Source: Tatlockia sp. (GTDB lineage: Bacteria; Pseudomonadota; Gammaproteobacteria; Legionellales; Legionellaceae). From it: 64,000 bases of DNA. The notes beneath the pieces were generated by a model that saw only the letters and a list, made by a program, of their open reading frames with translations, did not search any database and was not told the DNA's origin. Both the position numbers and the translations under genes were made by a program. Where the stretch lies: positions 109,063-173,062 of the forward strand of contig JACCWI010000059.1 in assembly GCA_013697725.1 (NCBI GenBank), given 5' to 3'. Shown one piece after another: positions 40,331 to 49,609 of the stretch. Numbering within the stretch: position 1 is the stretch's first letter; each line of letters opens with the position of its first letter.

Positions 40331-41287
40331 ATGCGCCCTAAACTGTTAACTTATAAAGCGACTAAGCCAAACTTGTGGCAAGGAAGAAAGGATAGTTTGC
40401 CAGGCGAGCGTTTTTTTCAACAAGTTAATTTATTGGATTTAAACAACGAAAATTTAAAACCAACTCAACAAGGTACAGTTTTTGTTGGCTTTTGTAGTGA
40501 CGAGGGAATTCGACGCAATGAAGGACGCACCGGTGCCAAATTAGGACCTCATCATTTGCGTGAGCAACTGGCAAAACTTGCTAGTCATTCAGGTAAACAA
40601 TATACGGACGTGGGCAATATTATCTCTGATGAAAATTTAGAATTTGCTCAGGATGAATTTGCTCAACTAATTAACCATTGTCATCGACTAGGTTATAAAA
40701 CTTTAGCTTTTGGTGGCGGACACGAGATGGCTTGGGGACATTTTTGTGGCTTGAGTCAACTTTATCCAAAATTAGGAATTATTAATTTTGATTCACATTT
40801 TGATTTACGACCTGGAATTAATAATCTTTCCACCTCAGGCACTCCTTTTCGACAGATTGCAGATTATTGTTTAATGCATAATCGACCTTTCAATTATTGT
40901 TGCCTTGGCATCCAGTTAAGCTCCAACACAGAGAGCATTTTTGATAAAGCAAATAAACTTCAAGTTTCTTATCTAAGTGCAGAACAAATTAATCAGACCA
41001 ATTTTGTCCAGCAAGCTGCTTTTTTAGATAATTTTATGACTCAATATGATTCTCTTTATTTAAGTATATGCCTCGATGTCTTTGCAGAGGCTTATGCACC
41101 CGGAGTTAGTGCGCCTCAAGCCTTGGGTTTAACTCCCTGGCAAGTACTGCCCCTGTTGAAATACATTCTGCAAACTGGCAAAGTGGTAAGTCTTGATGTG
41201 GCTGAGCTCTCTCCTCTTTTGGATGAAGAGCAAAAAACTGCGCGATTAGCTGCTAGTCTTCTAGCAGAGTTGTTAGATTATTTTTAA
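40331..41287 (+). CDS. hutG: Formimidoylglutamase
   Basis: 318 residues. It splits formimidoylglutamate to glutamate and formamide, the step after HutI. Arginase-fold manganese motifs are FGGGHEMAWGH near 145, NFDSHFDLRP near 170 and CLDVFAEAYAPGVSAP near 260. The ATG at 40331 has AAAGG upstream and gives the usual N-terminus; a GTG 57 bases earlier is unlikely. The intergenic 156 bases toward the SDR-hutI pair should contain divergent promoters. Confidence 0.93.
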   Translation: MRPKLLTYKATKPNLWQGRKDSLPGERFFQQVNLLDLNNENLKPTQQGTVFVGFCSDEGIRRNEGRTGAKLGPHHLREQLAKLASHSGKQYTDVGNIISDENLEFAQDEFAQLINHCHRLGYKTLAFGGGHEMAWGHFCGLSQLYPKLGIINFDSHFDLRPGINNLSTSGTPFRQIADYCLMHNRPFNYCCLGIQLSSNTESIFDKANKLQVSYLSAEQINQTNFVQQAAFLDNFMTQYDSLYLSICLDVFAEAYAPGVSAPQALGLTPWQVLPLLKYILQTGKVVSLDVAELSPLLDEEQKTARLAASLLAELLDYF

Positions 41288-41301
41288 TGAAGGAGTTAGC
41301 A

Positions 41302-42147
41302 ATGAACAAATCCATGCTGTTTGCAGGATTAATTACAGTTTTAAGTACCGCAGCTTTTGCTGAGAGCACTAATCATTCCAACACAATCAAAGCAAAACCA
41401 TTGAAAACCCAAGTTAAAAAAGGAGTGAAAGCTGTAAAATCATCCCCCAAGCTTGTGAAAGCTAAACAACAGAAGGTAGTAGTCAATTCTGCAAAAACGC
41501 AGGTGGCTAGCAAACCAATTTTACCCGCTTATGCTTTAACAGCCTCAGCTGCTCAAGCACCAACGTCTGCTTCACAGCCAACCACTACAACTAACCCCTC
41601 TTCAACCTCAGGCACGCAAGCCCCTAATTCTAATACAACAGCACCGGCTCCCGCTGCGGCAGTTAGATCGGCTCAACCCTTGGATTGTAATTATAAAATC
41701 CCCGCAGAAACTACTCGTATTGAGCAAACCATTGTGTCGAAATGGGCGGAAAAAGCAGCTGAGCAATCTTTTGATTTTGACTATAAATCAATTGATGAGC
41801 AAATTTTAAAATTAAAAGCCTGTTTCACCGATCAAGGCTGGCAAAGTTTTAATGATGCTTTGGAAAAATCAGGAAACTTGAATGCAATTAAAGCACAACA
41901 ACTGACAGTAAACTCGATGGTTAATGGTGAAACTAAAGTTACAGAGCTTAAAGATAACCAATGGAAAATTACCATACCCATGCAGGTAGTTTATCAAAAT
42001 GATAAAGAAAAGCTTACTCAACCGCTAATCGTTGATGTGATCGTTGGACGAAAGGTTTCAGGCGACCTGGGCATTATGCAAATGATAGCGGTTCCTCGCC
42101 AAACTAGACCTGCTGCAAAAACAAGTACAGAGTCTATGGGAAGTTAA
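41302..42147 (+). CDS. Secreted IcmL/DotI-like domain protein
   Basis: 281 residues. A signal peptide (cleavage after AFA near 20) is followed by a long Lys-, then Ala/Thr/Ser/Pro-rich linker to about residue 125. The C-terminal 150 residues match the IcmL/DotI periplasmic domain as seen in Legionella paralogues: LDCNYKIPAET, WAEKAAEQSFDFDY, KACFTDQGW, VVYQNDKEKLTQPL and VGRKV-GDLGIMQM. Unlike DotI it lacks the membrane anchor. AAGGAG six bases upstream fixes the start. It may act in the periplasm near the Dot/Icm machine; that is inference. Confidence 0.8.
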   Translation: MNKSMLFAGLITVLSTAAFAESTNHSNTIKAKPLKTQVKKGVKAVKSSPKLVKAKQQKVVVNSAKTQVASKPILPAYALTASAAQAPTSASQPTTTTNPSSTSGTQAPNSNTTAPAPAAAVRSAQPLDCNYKIPAETTRIEQTIVSKWAEKAAEQSFDFDYKSIDEQILKLKACFTDQGWQSFNDALEKSGNLNAIKAQQLTVNSMVNGETKVTELKDNQWKITIPMQVVYQNDKEKLTQPLIVDVIVGRKVSGDLGIMQMIAVPRQTRPAAKTSTESMGS

Positions 42148-42190
42148 GTGAGGCCGAATGCAAGATAAACTGCTGTTATTTTGCAAGATT

Positions 42191-42225
42191 GGGTGGATAC
42201 CCAGGGTTGTCCGAGGTATCCATTT
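42191..42225. repeat. Small hairpin repeat
   Basis: GGATACC (42195-42201) pairs with GGTATCC (42215-42221), and GG/CC pairs inside. Related to the palindrome at 7022-7056. Lies between two convergent genes, where it may aid termination in both directions. Confidence 0.45.
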
Positions 42226-42249
42226 ACTAGCGAAAAGAATTCTTATTAA

Positions 42250-42660
42250 CTAGCTTCTGCAAGTGGAAGGACGGTATTGCTGTGCCAAGGTACCACCCTT
42301 ACAACCCCACGTTAACTCACCGCCAGCTTGAAGTGTGGGAACTATAGTGAGGCTGCCGTTACCTGCAAGCTCAGTGTAGATAATGGTAATAACACCCCCA
42401 GAACCTATTTTAATCGACTTTACATTTGCAGTAGCAGCTGGGCTTTGATAACCGGTTTCAGCGGAGGAAGTGGGTAAGGTCTGATTCACCATGGTTGTTT
42501 CCGCCACAGCTAATTTGGCAGTTTCTGCCAGTGATAACCCTTCAGAAACTCGTGCTCTTACTGCATGATCGCGGTAAGCCGGTACTGCCAAGGTAAGTAA
42601 AATTCCTAAAACAGCAATTACAATCATTAATTCAATCAGGGTTAGTCCCTTTTGGTTCAT
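42250..42660 (-). CDS. Type IV pilin (PilA/PilE-like major or minor pilin)
   Basis: 136 residues. Prepilin peptidase site [11 protein letters not shown], with Glu at +5, leads into the conserved hydrophobic helix ([21 protein letters not shown]). Near the C-terminus two cysteines (WGCKGG and PSTCR) form the pilin D-loop. AAGGAG precedes the ATG. Monocistronic, as major pilin genes often are. In Legionella type IV pili serve adherence, competence and twitching. Confidence 0.9.
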   Translation of the reverse strand: MNQKGLTLIELMIVIAVLGILLTLAVPAYRDHAVRARVSEGLSLAETAKLAVAETTMVNQTLPTSSAETGYQSPAATANVKSIKIGSGGVITIIYTELAGNGSLTIVPTLQAGGELTWGCKGGTLAQQYRPSTCRS

Positions 42661-42781
42661 ATAATTCTCCTTGTATTAAAACAAAAGAACAGCAGTATGC
42701 CATAAATTTGAGCTTAGTTATAATGCTTTCCTTAACAAACTTAAGTATTGAGCTCCGCCTCATAAGAGGCAGAAACTCAAA

Positions 42782-43351
42782 CTAATGAGCAAATTGGAGG
42801 GCTTCCATTTCTTTATCTTGTTTATTATGTCTTAATGCTGCGAATATTAAGATCGCCGCACATAAAAAGAGCATGGTGGCACTATAGGGTTCGAAAAAAA
42901 CCAGAGGAAGTGCTATAACTGTGCAAATTGCTGCACTAAGAAGTTCTCTTTTAACGCGGGTGGATAAACTGCGGTTCTCAGAGAAAAAACCTTTACTTAG
43001 AGAACTATCATAGCCAAATTTCATGGTATTATTTGAGTTAATCACTTCATTAATGCGTGGGCTAGTAATCAAAACGTTTTCTAAATCCTTTTTAAACTGA
43101 GCAGCAAAAAGCTCTAATTTTTGAAAATCCTCTGAGTGGCTATTGGTTGGGGGGTTATCATAATGGTAGTAGGAAGATACACGATGAAAAGGCTTATGAC
43201 TATAAGAAGGCCTGTCTGTAGGTGCCTTAAACGCCACATTGTTATCCAGATACCTAAGATCATATTCAGGATAATACTTATTAAGTTCCGATATAAATAT
43301 TTTTGTTCCCTCATTAACGTCTGATTGTAGATAAATTATTACTTTACTCAT
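42782..43351 (-). CDS. Hypothetical protein with C-terminal membrane hairpin
   Basis: 189 residues from the ATG at 43351. The N-terminal two thirds are soluble and rich in Tyr, Ser and His; two hydrophobic segments (LLSAAICTVIALPLVFF and ATMLFLCAAILIFAAL) lie near 138-175, then a short charged tail. No family recognised. A TTG 12 bases upstream is a poorer start. A small GCCTC/GAGGC hairpin at 42757-42770 lies past its stop. Could be an effector of the tail-anchored type, but that is a guess. Confidence 0.55.
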   Translation of the reverse strand: MSKVIIYLQSDVNEGTKIFISELNKYYPEYDLRYLDNNVAFKAPTDRPSYSHKPFHRVSSYYHYDNPPTNSHSEDFQKLELFAAQFKKDLENVLITSPRINEVINSNNTMKFGYDSSLSKGFFSENRSLSTRVKRELLSAAICTVIALPLVFFEPYSATMLFLCAAILIFAALRHNKQDKEMEALQFAH

Positions 43352-43540
43352 TGAAAACCCCAATAGCCTATAAAAAAAGCATTATTATATCATTAAATAA
43401 TTATTTATAAAGCTTAGTGTTTAATTATTTTAATATCTGTGTTATTTTTGATTCTAATTTAAATAAAAGTCTCTATGCATGAAATGACAGATGCATAAGC
43501 GGCTTGTATACTTTACCTCAACTTAAAAATAGGTTTGCCT

Positions 43541-43858
43541 ATGTCTCGCCAACAACGCATCAATCTACTCATTAGTGAGGAATTAACTCCGAGCTTTTTG
43601 CTAGTGGAAAATGAGTCCTTTATGCACCATGTTCCTAAAGATGCTGAAACTCATTTTAAACTTACTATTGTTTCTGAAAAATTCAATGATTTAAGTAAGG
43701 TTGCTCGTCATCGATTAGTTAACAAGTTACTTATGGAGGAATTAAGTTTGGGCTTACACGCACTAAGTTTACATTTATTCACCGCTGAAGAATGGCAAAC
43801 TGCCAACCAGAATACTGCCAAGTCGCCTGCTTGTCGCGATGGATTTCGCCATGGATAA
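43541..43858 (+). CDS. bolA: BolA family protein
   Basis: 105 residues. ENESFMHHVPKDAETHFK and ARHRLVNKLLMEEL are the BolA class signatures, the latter being the recognition helix region. BolA proteins bind monothiol glutaredoxin with an iron-sulfur cluster and affect cell shape and stationary-phase genes. The start at 43541 matches family N-termini (MSRQQRI). Its end overlaps the start of the next gene. Confidence 0.92.
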   Translation: MSRQQRINLLISEELTPSFLLVENESFMHHVPKDAETHFKLTIVSEKFNDLSKVARHRLVNKLLMEELSLGLHALSLHLFTAEEWQTANQNTAKSPACRDGFRHG

Positions 43859-44300
43859 CAAAATTATGCAACAAATAATTAATTGGCAGACCGAGTGCAT
43901 TCTGGAGCCTAAAACACGAGGCTTTCATTTAATTGATGAGGAAATAAAGCAATACTTGGCTGCGATGCCAGCTATTGAAAACGGCTTGATTCATTTTTTC
44001 TTGCAGCATACCTCAGCTTCCCTGGCGATTAGTGAAAACACCTGCGCTGATGTAGCCAAGGATTTGGAAACTTATTTCAGCAAAAATATACCTGATGATA
44101 ATCGTCTCTATCGCCATACCTTAGAAGGTGTGGATGATATGCCCGCGCATATTAAAAATGTTTTGCTCGGAGTAAGCTTGACTATTCCGCTGAAAAATAA
44201 AACTATGGCACTTGGTCAATGGCAGGGCCTGTATTTATGCGAGCATCGCAATCAAGCGCCGGCTAGACGGCTTATTATTACCGCTCAGGGCGTTAGCTAA
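43851..44300 (+). CDS. YjbQ family protein (secondary thiamine-phosphate synthase)
   Basis: 149 residues from the ATG at 43851, overlapping the bolA stop by eight bases; starts at 43839 and 43866 are also possible. FLQHTSASLAISEN near 50, HTLEGVDDMPAHIKN near 87 and the GQWQGLYLCEHR near 125 define the UPF0047/YjbQ family. E. coli YjbQ has weak thiamine-phosphate synthase activity; the true role is unclear. Translational coupling with bolA is likely. Confidence 0.88.
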   Translation: MDNKIMQQIINWQTECILEPKTRGFHLIDEEIKQYLAAMPAIENGLIHFFLQHTSASLAISENTCADVAKDLETYFSKNIPDDNRLYRHTLEGVDDMPAHIKNVLLGVSLTIPLKNKTMALGQWQGLYLCEHRNQAPARRLIITAQGVS

Positions 44301-44422
44301 TAAATCCTTGCCAAACTTGCGATGAATTGTTAGTCAGGTATTAAAATAATACTTTTAATCGCCTCGCTCCTGGCCCTATAATGCGACTTTTTTTTAGCCA
44401 ATTGGCTCCTTGGGACTTTAAA

Positions 44423-45850
44423 ATGAAAGCCTGGTCTTCCGAAAAAATTTCAGTACTCGCTTTGGTTTTGTTAATTAGCGGCGCCATTGATAGTATCCGT
44501 AATTTACCTGCCACGGCGCTATTTGGTTCCTCACTAATTTTCTTTTTCATTTTTTCAGCAATAATTTTTTTGATTCCAGTAGCTTTGGTGTCGGCTGAAC
44601 TATCTTCAACTTGGCCTGAGGAAGAAGGCGGTGTTTATAGTTGGGTAAAGCATGCCTTTGGAGAATCTATCGCTTTTTTTACCATCTGGCTACAATGGAT
44701 CAATACCATGGTTTGGTATCCAACTATCCTCTCTTTTATAGCGGGGACGATGGCCTATCTTATCAATCCAGCTTTAGCCCAAAATAAATATTACTTGATA
44801 AGCGTAATTTTGGTAGTGTTTTGGTCCTTAACCTTTCTAGGTCTTAAAGGTTTACGAGCGTCAGCTGCGTTTGCCAGCCTCTCTGCAATTCTAGGCATGA
44901 TAGTACCAATGGCTTTTATCATTTTTCTAGCCATTATTTGGCTGATTCAAGGCCATCCAATTGCAATTGATTTGCATTGGCAACATTTAATACCTCACTG
45001 GAAAGACTCGCAATCTTGGGTATCATTAACAGCAATTATGACCTCCTTTCTCGGTATGGAATTAGCAGCCGTACATGTACGAAATATTGAAAATCCACAA
45101 AAAAATTATCCCCGCGCAATGTTTTTTTCGGTAATTTTGATTTTAACTACGATGATTTTGGGCTCTCTTGCCATTGCTTTTGTTTTACCTCAGGAGAAAA
45201 TCAGTTTGGTTGATGGCGTAATGCAAGCATTTAATAATTTTTTCCAAGCTTATCACTTAACTTTTCTCATGCCAGTTATCGTCATTTTACTTTTACTTGG
45301 TAGTTTGGGGTCGATGGTAAACTGGATTATTTCGCCAGCAAAAGGGTTATTGCTTGCAGCGGATAATGGATTCTTACCTCATTGGTTATATCGCTTGAAC
45401 CGTCATGGTATCGCCTCCCGAATTTTATTATTGCAAGCGACATTGGTGACCTTACTCTGTAGTGGTTTTTTGCTCCTACCCAGTATCAATGCGATTTATT
45501 GGTTATTCACCGCATTGAGCACGGAACTTTATATATTAATGTATGTGCTTATGTTTATTGCTGCCTGGAAGCTTAAGAAGAAGTTTTCAAATCTTCCTCG
45601 CCATTTTGTAATACCTGGCAAGCGTTTTGGCTATTATTTGACCTGTATGCTAGGACTTTTAGGCTGTACTTTAACCCTGATCGTTGGTTTTATTCCTCCT
45701 GAAAATACCATGGATATTGGTGGCGCAGACCACTTCCGCTTAATTTTTGCCTGTGGAATTTTTCTTATGATTCTTCCTGCGCTTTTACTCTATTTACGCA
45801 AAAAATCGAACGACAAGGCTCTTGATAAAATTAGCTTAACTGTTTTTTAA
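44423..45850 (+). CDS. APC family amino-acid permease
   Basis: 475 residues with about 12 hydrophobic helices. The N-terminal LISGAIDSIRNLPATALFG, the EEEGGVYSWVKHAFGE motif near 72 and SFLGMELAAVHVRNIENPQ near 215 place it in the GGA/GadC branch of the APC superfamily, often glutamate/GABA or related exchangers. Substrate not known. The ATG at 44423 is chosen as the first with family-like sequence; upstream starts give unsupported extra residues. Legionella depends on amino acids, consistent with many such permeases. Confidence 0.85.
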   Translation: MKAWSSEKISVLALVLLISGAIDSIRNLPATALFGSSLIFFFIFSAIIFLIPVALVSAELSSTWPEEEGGVYSWVKHAFGESIAFFTIWLQWINTMVWYPTILSFIAGTMAYLINPALAQNKYYLISVILVVFWSLTFLGLKGLRASAAFASLSAILGMIVPMAFIIFLAIIWLIQGHPIAIDLHWQHLIPHWKDSQSWVSLTAIMTSFLGMELAAVHVRNIENPQKNYPRAMFFSVILILTTMILGSLAIAFVLPQEKISLVDGVMQAFNNFFQAYHLTFLMPVIVILLLLGSLGSMVNWIISPAKGLLLAADNGFLPHWLYRLNRHGIASRILLLQATLVTLLCSGFLLLPSINAIYWLFTALSTELYILMYVLMFIAAWKLKKKFSNLPRHFVIPGKRFGYYLTCMLGLLGCTLTLIVGFIPPENTMDIGGADHFRLIFACGIFLMILPALLLYLRKKSNDKALDKISLTVF

Positions 45851-46019
45851 TCGTGTAGAGAACTAGTGGATTATCCTCTGCATAGGCAGGTCTGCAGCTA
45901 AGCATCAACAGCTTAGTTAGCTATACTCTCATCGTATCGAAAGTAGCTAGAAGAGAGTTTGACTGTAAAACTGACAGTATTAGAAAATTTCCTTAATAAT
46001 TTATGATTTTAATACAAGC

Positions 46020-46036
46020 TTTAAGATTTACTTAAG
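46020..46036 (+). promoter_or_regulatory. Candidate PmrA box
   Basis: TTTAAG-N5-CTTAAG fits the PmrA consensus YTTAAK-N5-YTTAAK at every position, with an 11-base period. A third TTAAG lies at 46046-46050. It ends 57 bases before the start of the 1127-residue gene at 46094. PmrA is known to activate many Dot/Icm effector genes in L. pneumophila. Such a short motif can occur by chance in AT-rich DNA. Confidence 0.6.
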
Positions 46037-46093
46037 GTTTCAATGTTAAGGTACCTCCATAAAATCAGGAATTTATGTAAAAGGTGAATATCC

Positions 46094-49000
46094 ATGAGTC
46101 AAATTGGTCAAGAGATAATAAAAACATTAGAACAAGTGCAATTACGAATCGACGACATGAATGCGCTTGTCAGCTCAGATTTTTTTGGTTTCTTACAGAT
46201 ACGCATTCATAATTTAAAGAATAAAGCAATTAACCATAATGAGCAGGATCTAATTCAGGCTGCTGAATTAGAATCAGAACTAAAAAATATTGAAGACCAG
46301 ACTCTTCAGGCTTGTATTAATATTTTAAGAGGTGAGTCAACTTCTTTTGAAAAGACTTATTTTTTCGATGCTTCAGAAGCTAGACCAGCCATGCAAAGAT
46401 TAGAAACCCTTTTGCAAAGTTTTAAAAACGAAATTACCGAGCGAAATTTACTATTTAAGCAACAGCTAATAAACTTACAACAGGACCTTGAAAAAAAAAA
46501 TGAGGGAGATAGCCATAAAACCAGGCTTGATAATATTAATTCAATGATTAAAAAAATTGAAACGTCTCTTTCTAGCAGCTTGGTCACTCAAGCTGAGATC
46601 GAAAGGCTAACTTTTGAACCTAAAAAAAGAAGAATTAAGAAGTCTTCGCCGCAAAATCTCAGAACATCTAATCACAATTCACCTCGAAACTCTGATACTT
46701 GGGAATCATATTCTGATGAAAGTTCAGAAGCGTCAAGCAGCTCTCTTTCCCCTGATAAGATAGCTCAAAATTCTCTTAATTTTAAAGTCATTAATTGTAT
46801 TACTCCTAAAACAAATCTTGCCACAATTGCAACTTCTCTTTACAAGGAAAAAGAATTAGCAGTTAAGAACTTACGATTGAAAATTTCATCGGAGCGACAA
46901 TTATTTTTACAAGCCCACAAAAACATTAGTAATATTATAATTAAACCTGTTGAATTAATTGACCATTGTAAAGAGGATTTATTAATTATTCAGAATCGTA
47001 AGTTATTTATTATTTACGACAGCCAAGCATCACAGCTCGTTGCTGAAGTGACAATTTCTTTAAATCGTTTAGATTCAATTCCTAACCCTAACGCGGAAGT
47101 GGAACAATTATTCTCTGACGAACTTAGCAGAGCTATAGAGAAATTAAATAACTTAATTACTTTGAAAATTGAATTAAAAAATTCAATCATAGCTAGACAA
47201 GAAGAGCTTTTACCCGATTCAGATGGGATTTTAGATTTAAAGTTTCTCCAAAATAATCGTAAAGAGGCTTTACAGAAGTCCCTTTCCACCGCTTTAGAAT
47301 CTATTTGTGAGATCCATCCACAAGCTAATGATCAAAAAATTCTGGATGCCACTAATCAACTAATAAATTTTATTGATGAAATTTTTAATAAATTAGTTGA
47401 GCAGGATTTACCAATTAAAAAAGAAAAAATTAGACTATTATACAACAAATTGCTTAACCATTTAGGCTTCAAAGAACAATGGTTATCAAGAACTGCTATC
47501 GATGCAATTCCCTTAACTAAAGAAGAACTCAAGAGCTTGATTGCAGATATTTTTGCCGAGATTCATTTTGGCGACGATAAGATTAAATTGAAGAAATCCT
47601 CTATTTATTTATTAAGTCTTAAATTTTATATTGACGCTTTTCCTATAACCAACCTAAAACAAATTATTGCTGAACAAAGCGAAAATATCGCTGAAACTAT
47701 CAAGATAAATCTTGAAAAAGAAAAAAATCTCAACGATTTGGAGCAACTCAACAGCAAACAAAGAGAAAATTTGATTAATAAGAAAATTGAGTTAACTAAT
47801 AATTTGGCTCAAAAAAAACAAGAGTTAGACAATTTAATCATTCTTTTTGCGGATAAACATCAGCAAAATGACTGTGTCTTATCTAGCCGCCTCTGTGTCA
47901 ATGAATTAACTAAATTAACTACTGAACTTAATTTAATCGACTCAACACATAATGAAAAAATTAAAGTTTTGAATTTAATTAGTTCGCCTATGGATCGTTT
48001 AAATCAGCTTAATTTAGAACAAGAAGAAATGCTCAAATCATTAAAAATTCTGGAAAAACAACTTAATGAGCTAATTCCGACCTTTAATAATTGTAAAAAA
48101 ACCTTATCAGAGGCTTATAATTTGGAAGTAGGCCAACTATTTTCTAGCGTCGAAAAAGCCCTATCTGAAGCTGAGGCACTTCTCACCGTAGCCTATAGTA
48201 AAAATATTATGGCCGATTATTTGGATCCAGACAAAGAGCGCTTGCTAAAAATCAAACAGCCTCATTTGAAACCATTATTATTCAATCTTGAAGAAAGCAT
48301 AAAACCTATTTTAAATCGCATACAGATTTATGTTACTAAAGCAAAAGAAACCTTAATCAATAATAAAAACTCAGAATTTAAAAAAATAGAACAGACTGTA
48401 AACCTTCTCGTTTTACCCGAGCTAACTCCTGGCAATCCCTTTATAACCTGCTCAAGCCTGTGTAAACTTCGCGTCGAAAGCAACCTGGTTGAGGCTAAAC
48501 TTGCCCTAGACCGTTTAAATAATTGTCACTCCAATCATTTAGAAACAACTATTGATAGTTATAATGAAACCTTAAGCGCTGTTAATAAGGAAATGCACGC
48601 CTTTAATCAAGATTATTTACCTAAAGCAGAATATATGGAAGGACGCTTAGGTTCTGAGGCTTATAAAACATCTGTTAGAGTCCTCGAGGCTTTAAAAAAA
48701 GAATATAATCGTATCCTTGACAAAAAAATTCTTAAGCTTAATTCAAAAAAACAGAAGCTGAATTTAGAAGCCCTTAAACAATTGTTTGATTCCAATCATC
48801 TCCACACCAAAGAATTAACCAGAATGAAAGCGCTCGATAGTCGATTATTTAAAATTTGGGCTATTAAATATGAATTTGAATCGATAAATATTAATTACAT
48901 AAATGAAAATCTGGAATTTAATACTCTGTTATGTCAGTCTAAGATTAAGCAAATGAAGTCTAAGTTTTTGAATCTTTATGAAGCTAGTGTTAGCAAACTT

Positions 49001-49477
49001 CTGGATGATAATCCTGCGAATAAAGCTTTAATTGAGTTAGATAATAAACTAAAAAGCCATTCTAATTTTCTCTTTAATGATTTTACGGTGATTGAAAATT
49101 ATGAGAATTTATTAGAATTAATCCACCCAAATTTATACGAGCTGAGCCTTAAAATTCGCAACGAAAAACCTGCGGTAGATTGTTGCACAAAAAAATGTTA
49201 TCTAACCGCCCTTTTAAATTGTGTAGAAACTCATCTGCATAATGATAATATGGAACATTTTTCAGAGAGCAAACGGAATTCCTTTGAACAGTTTTTACGC
49301 CTTCATCTATTAAAACCTTTACAAGCCCTTAGGCACTGGGTGGGTTCATTTTTTAATAAAGAAAATTCCAAGCATCAATTCTTCATTACAGGTTATGCTA
49401 CAAAAACGGAAGCGGCCCTGGTGAATGTTGGTAACGAAGCAGCAGAAATACTAATTACCGCCGCTGCGGTTGGTTAA
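46094..49477 (+). CDS. Very large coiled-coil protein, candidate Dot/Icm effector
   Basis: 1127 residues, Lys/Glu/Leu/Asn-rich and almost wholly helical, with long coiled-coil stretches (for example near 540-680). An NLS-like basic run PKKRRIKK lies at residues 176-183, followed by an acidic serine-rich segment (about 199-222, ESYSDESSEASSSS). No signal peptide or membrane helix; the last 20 residues are Ala/Val-rich. AAAGGTGA upstream is a good ribosome site and a PmrA box lies 57 bases before the start. No enzyme motif found. Effector status is inferred from promoter, size and eukaryote-like features. Confidence 0.75.
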   Translation: MSQIGQEIIKTLEQVQLRIDDMNALVSSDFFGFLQIRIHNLKNKAINHNEQDLIQAAELESELKNIEDQTLQACINILRGESTSFEKTYFFDASEARPAMQRLETLLQSFKNEITERNLLFKQQLINLQQDLEKKNEGDSHKTRLDNINSMIKKIETSLSSSLVTQAEIERLTFEPKKRRIKKSSPQNLRTSNHNSPRNSDTWESYSDESSEASSSSLSPDKIAQNSLNFKVINCITPKTNLATIATSLYKEKELAVKNLRLKISSERQLFLQAHKNISNIIIKPVELIDHCKEDLLIIQNRKLFIIYDSQASQLVAEVTISLNRLDSIPNPNAEVEQLFSDELSRAIEKLNNLITLKIELKNSIIARQEELLPDSDGILDLKFLQNNRKEALQKSLSTALESICEIHPQANDQKILDATNQLINFIDEIFNKLVEQDLPIKKEKIRLLYNKLLNHLGFKEQWLSRTAIDAIPLTKEELKSLIADIFAEIHFGDDKIKLKKSSIYLLSLKFYIDAFPITNLKQIIAEQSENIAETIKINLEKEKNLNDLEQLNSKQRENLINKKIELTNNLAQKKQELDNLIILFADKHQQNDCVLSSRLCVNELTKLTTELNLIDSTHNEKIKVLNLISSPMDRLNQLNLEQEEMLKSLKILEKQLNELIPTFNNCKKTLSEAYNLEVGQLFSSVEKALSEAEALLTVAYSKNIMADYLDPDKERLLKIKQPHLKPLLFNLEESIKPILNRIQIYVTKAKETLINNKNSEFKKIEQTVNLLVLPELTPGNPFITCSSLCKLRVESNLVEAKLALDRLNNCHSNHLETTIDSYNETLSAVNKEMHAFNQDYLPKAEYMEGRLGSEAYKTSVRVLEALKKEYNRILDKKILKLNSKKQKLNLEALKQLFDSNHLHTKELTRMKALDSRLFKIWAIKYEFESININYINENLEFNTLLCQSKIKQMKSKFLNLYEASVSKLLDDNPANKALIELDNKLKSHSNFLFNDFTVIENYENLLELIHPNLYELSLKIRNEKPAVDCCTKKCYLTALLNCVETHLHNDNMEHFSESKRNSFEQFLRLHLLKPLQALRHWVGSFFNKENSKHQFFITGYATKTEAALVNVGNEAAEILITAAAVG

Positions 49478-49609
49478 TTTAAAATAACTGCCGTAGAGAA
49501 AATTGCAATTAAAAACAGTTTGTAGCTAAATGCTATTTCTCTTGTATTAGACTATTGAGAATAGTTTAAATGATTTTATATTAACCAATTTGTTTTTATA
49601 GGTGCATTG

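Noticed and set aside
42661..42720. Sigma-54 promoter for the pilin gene (TGGCAT seen)
   Set aside because: The GC of the -12 element is not at the required distance from the GG; a plain promoter is as likely.
49560..49600. PmrA box before the 49610 gene
   Set aside because: TTTAAA and TATTAA are present but do not fit the half-site consensus or spacing.
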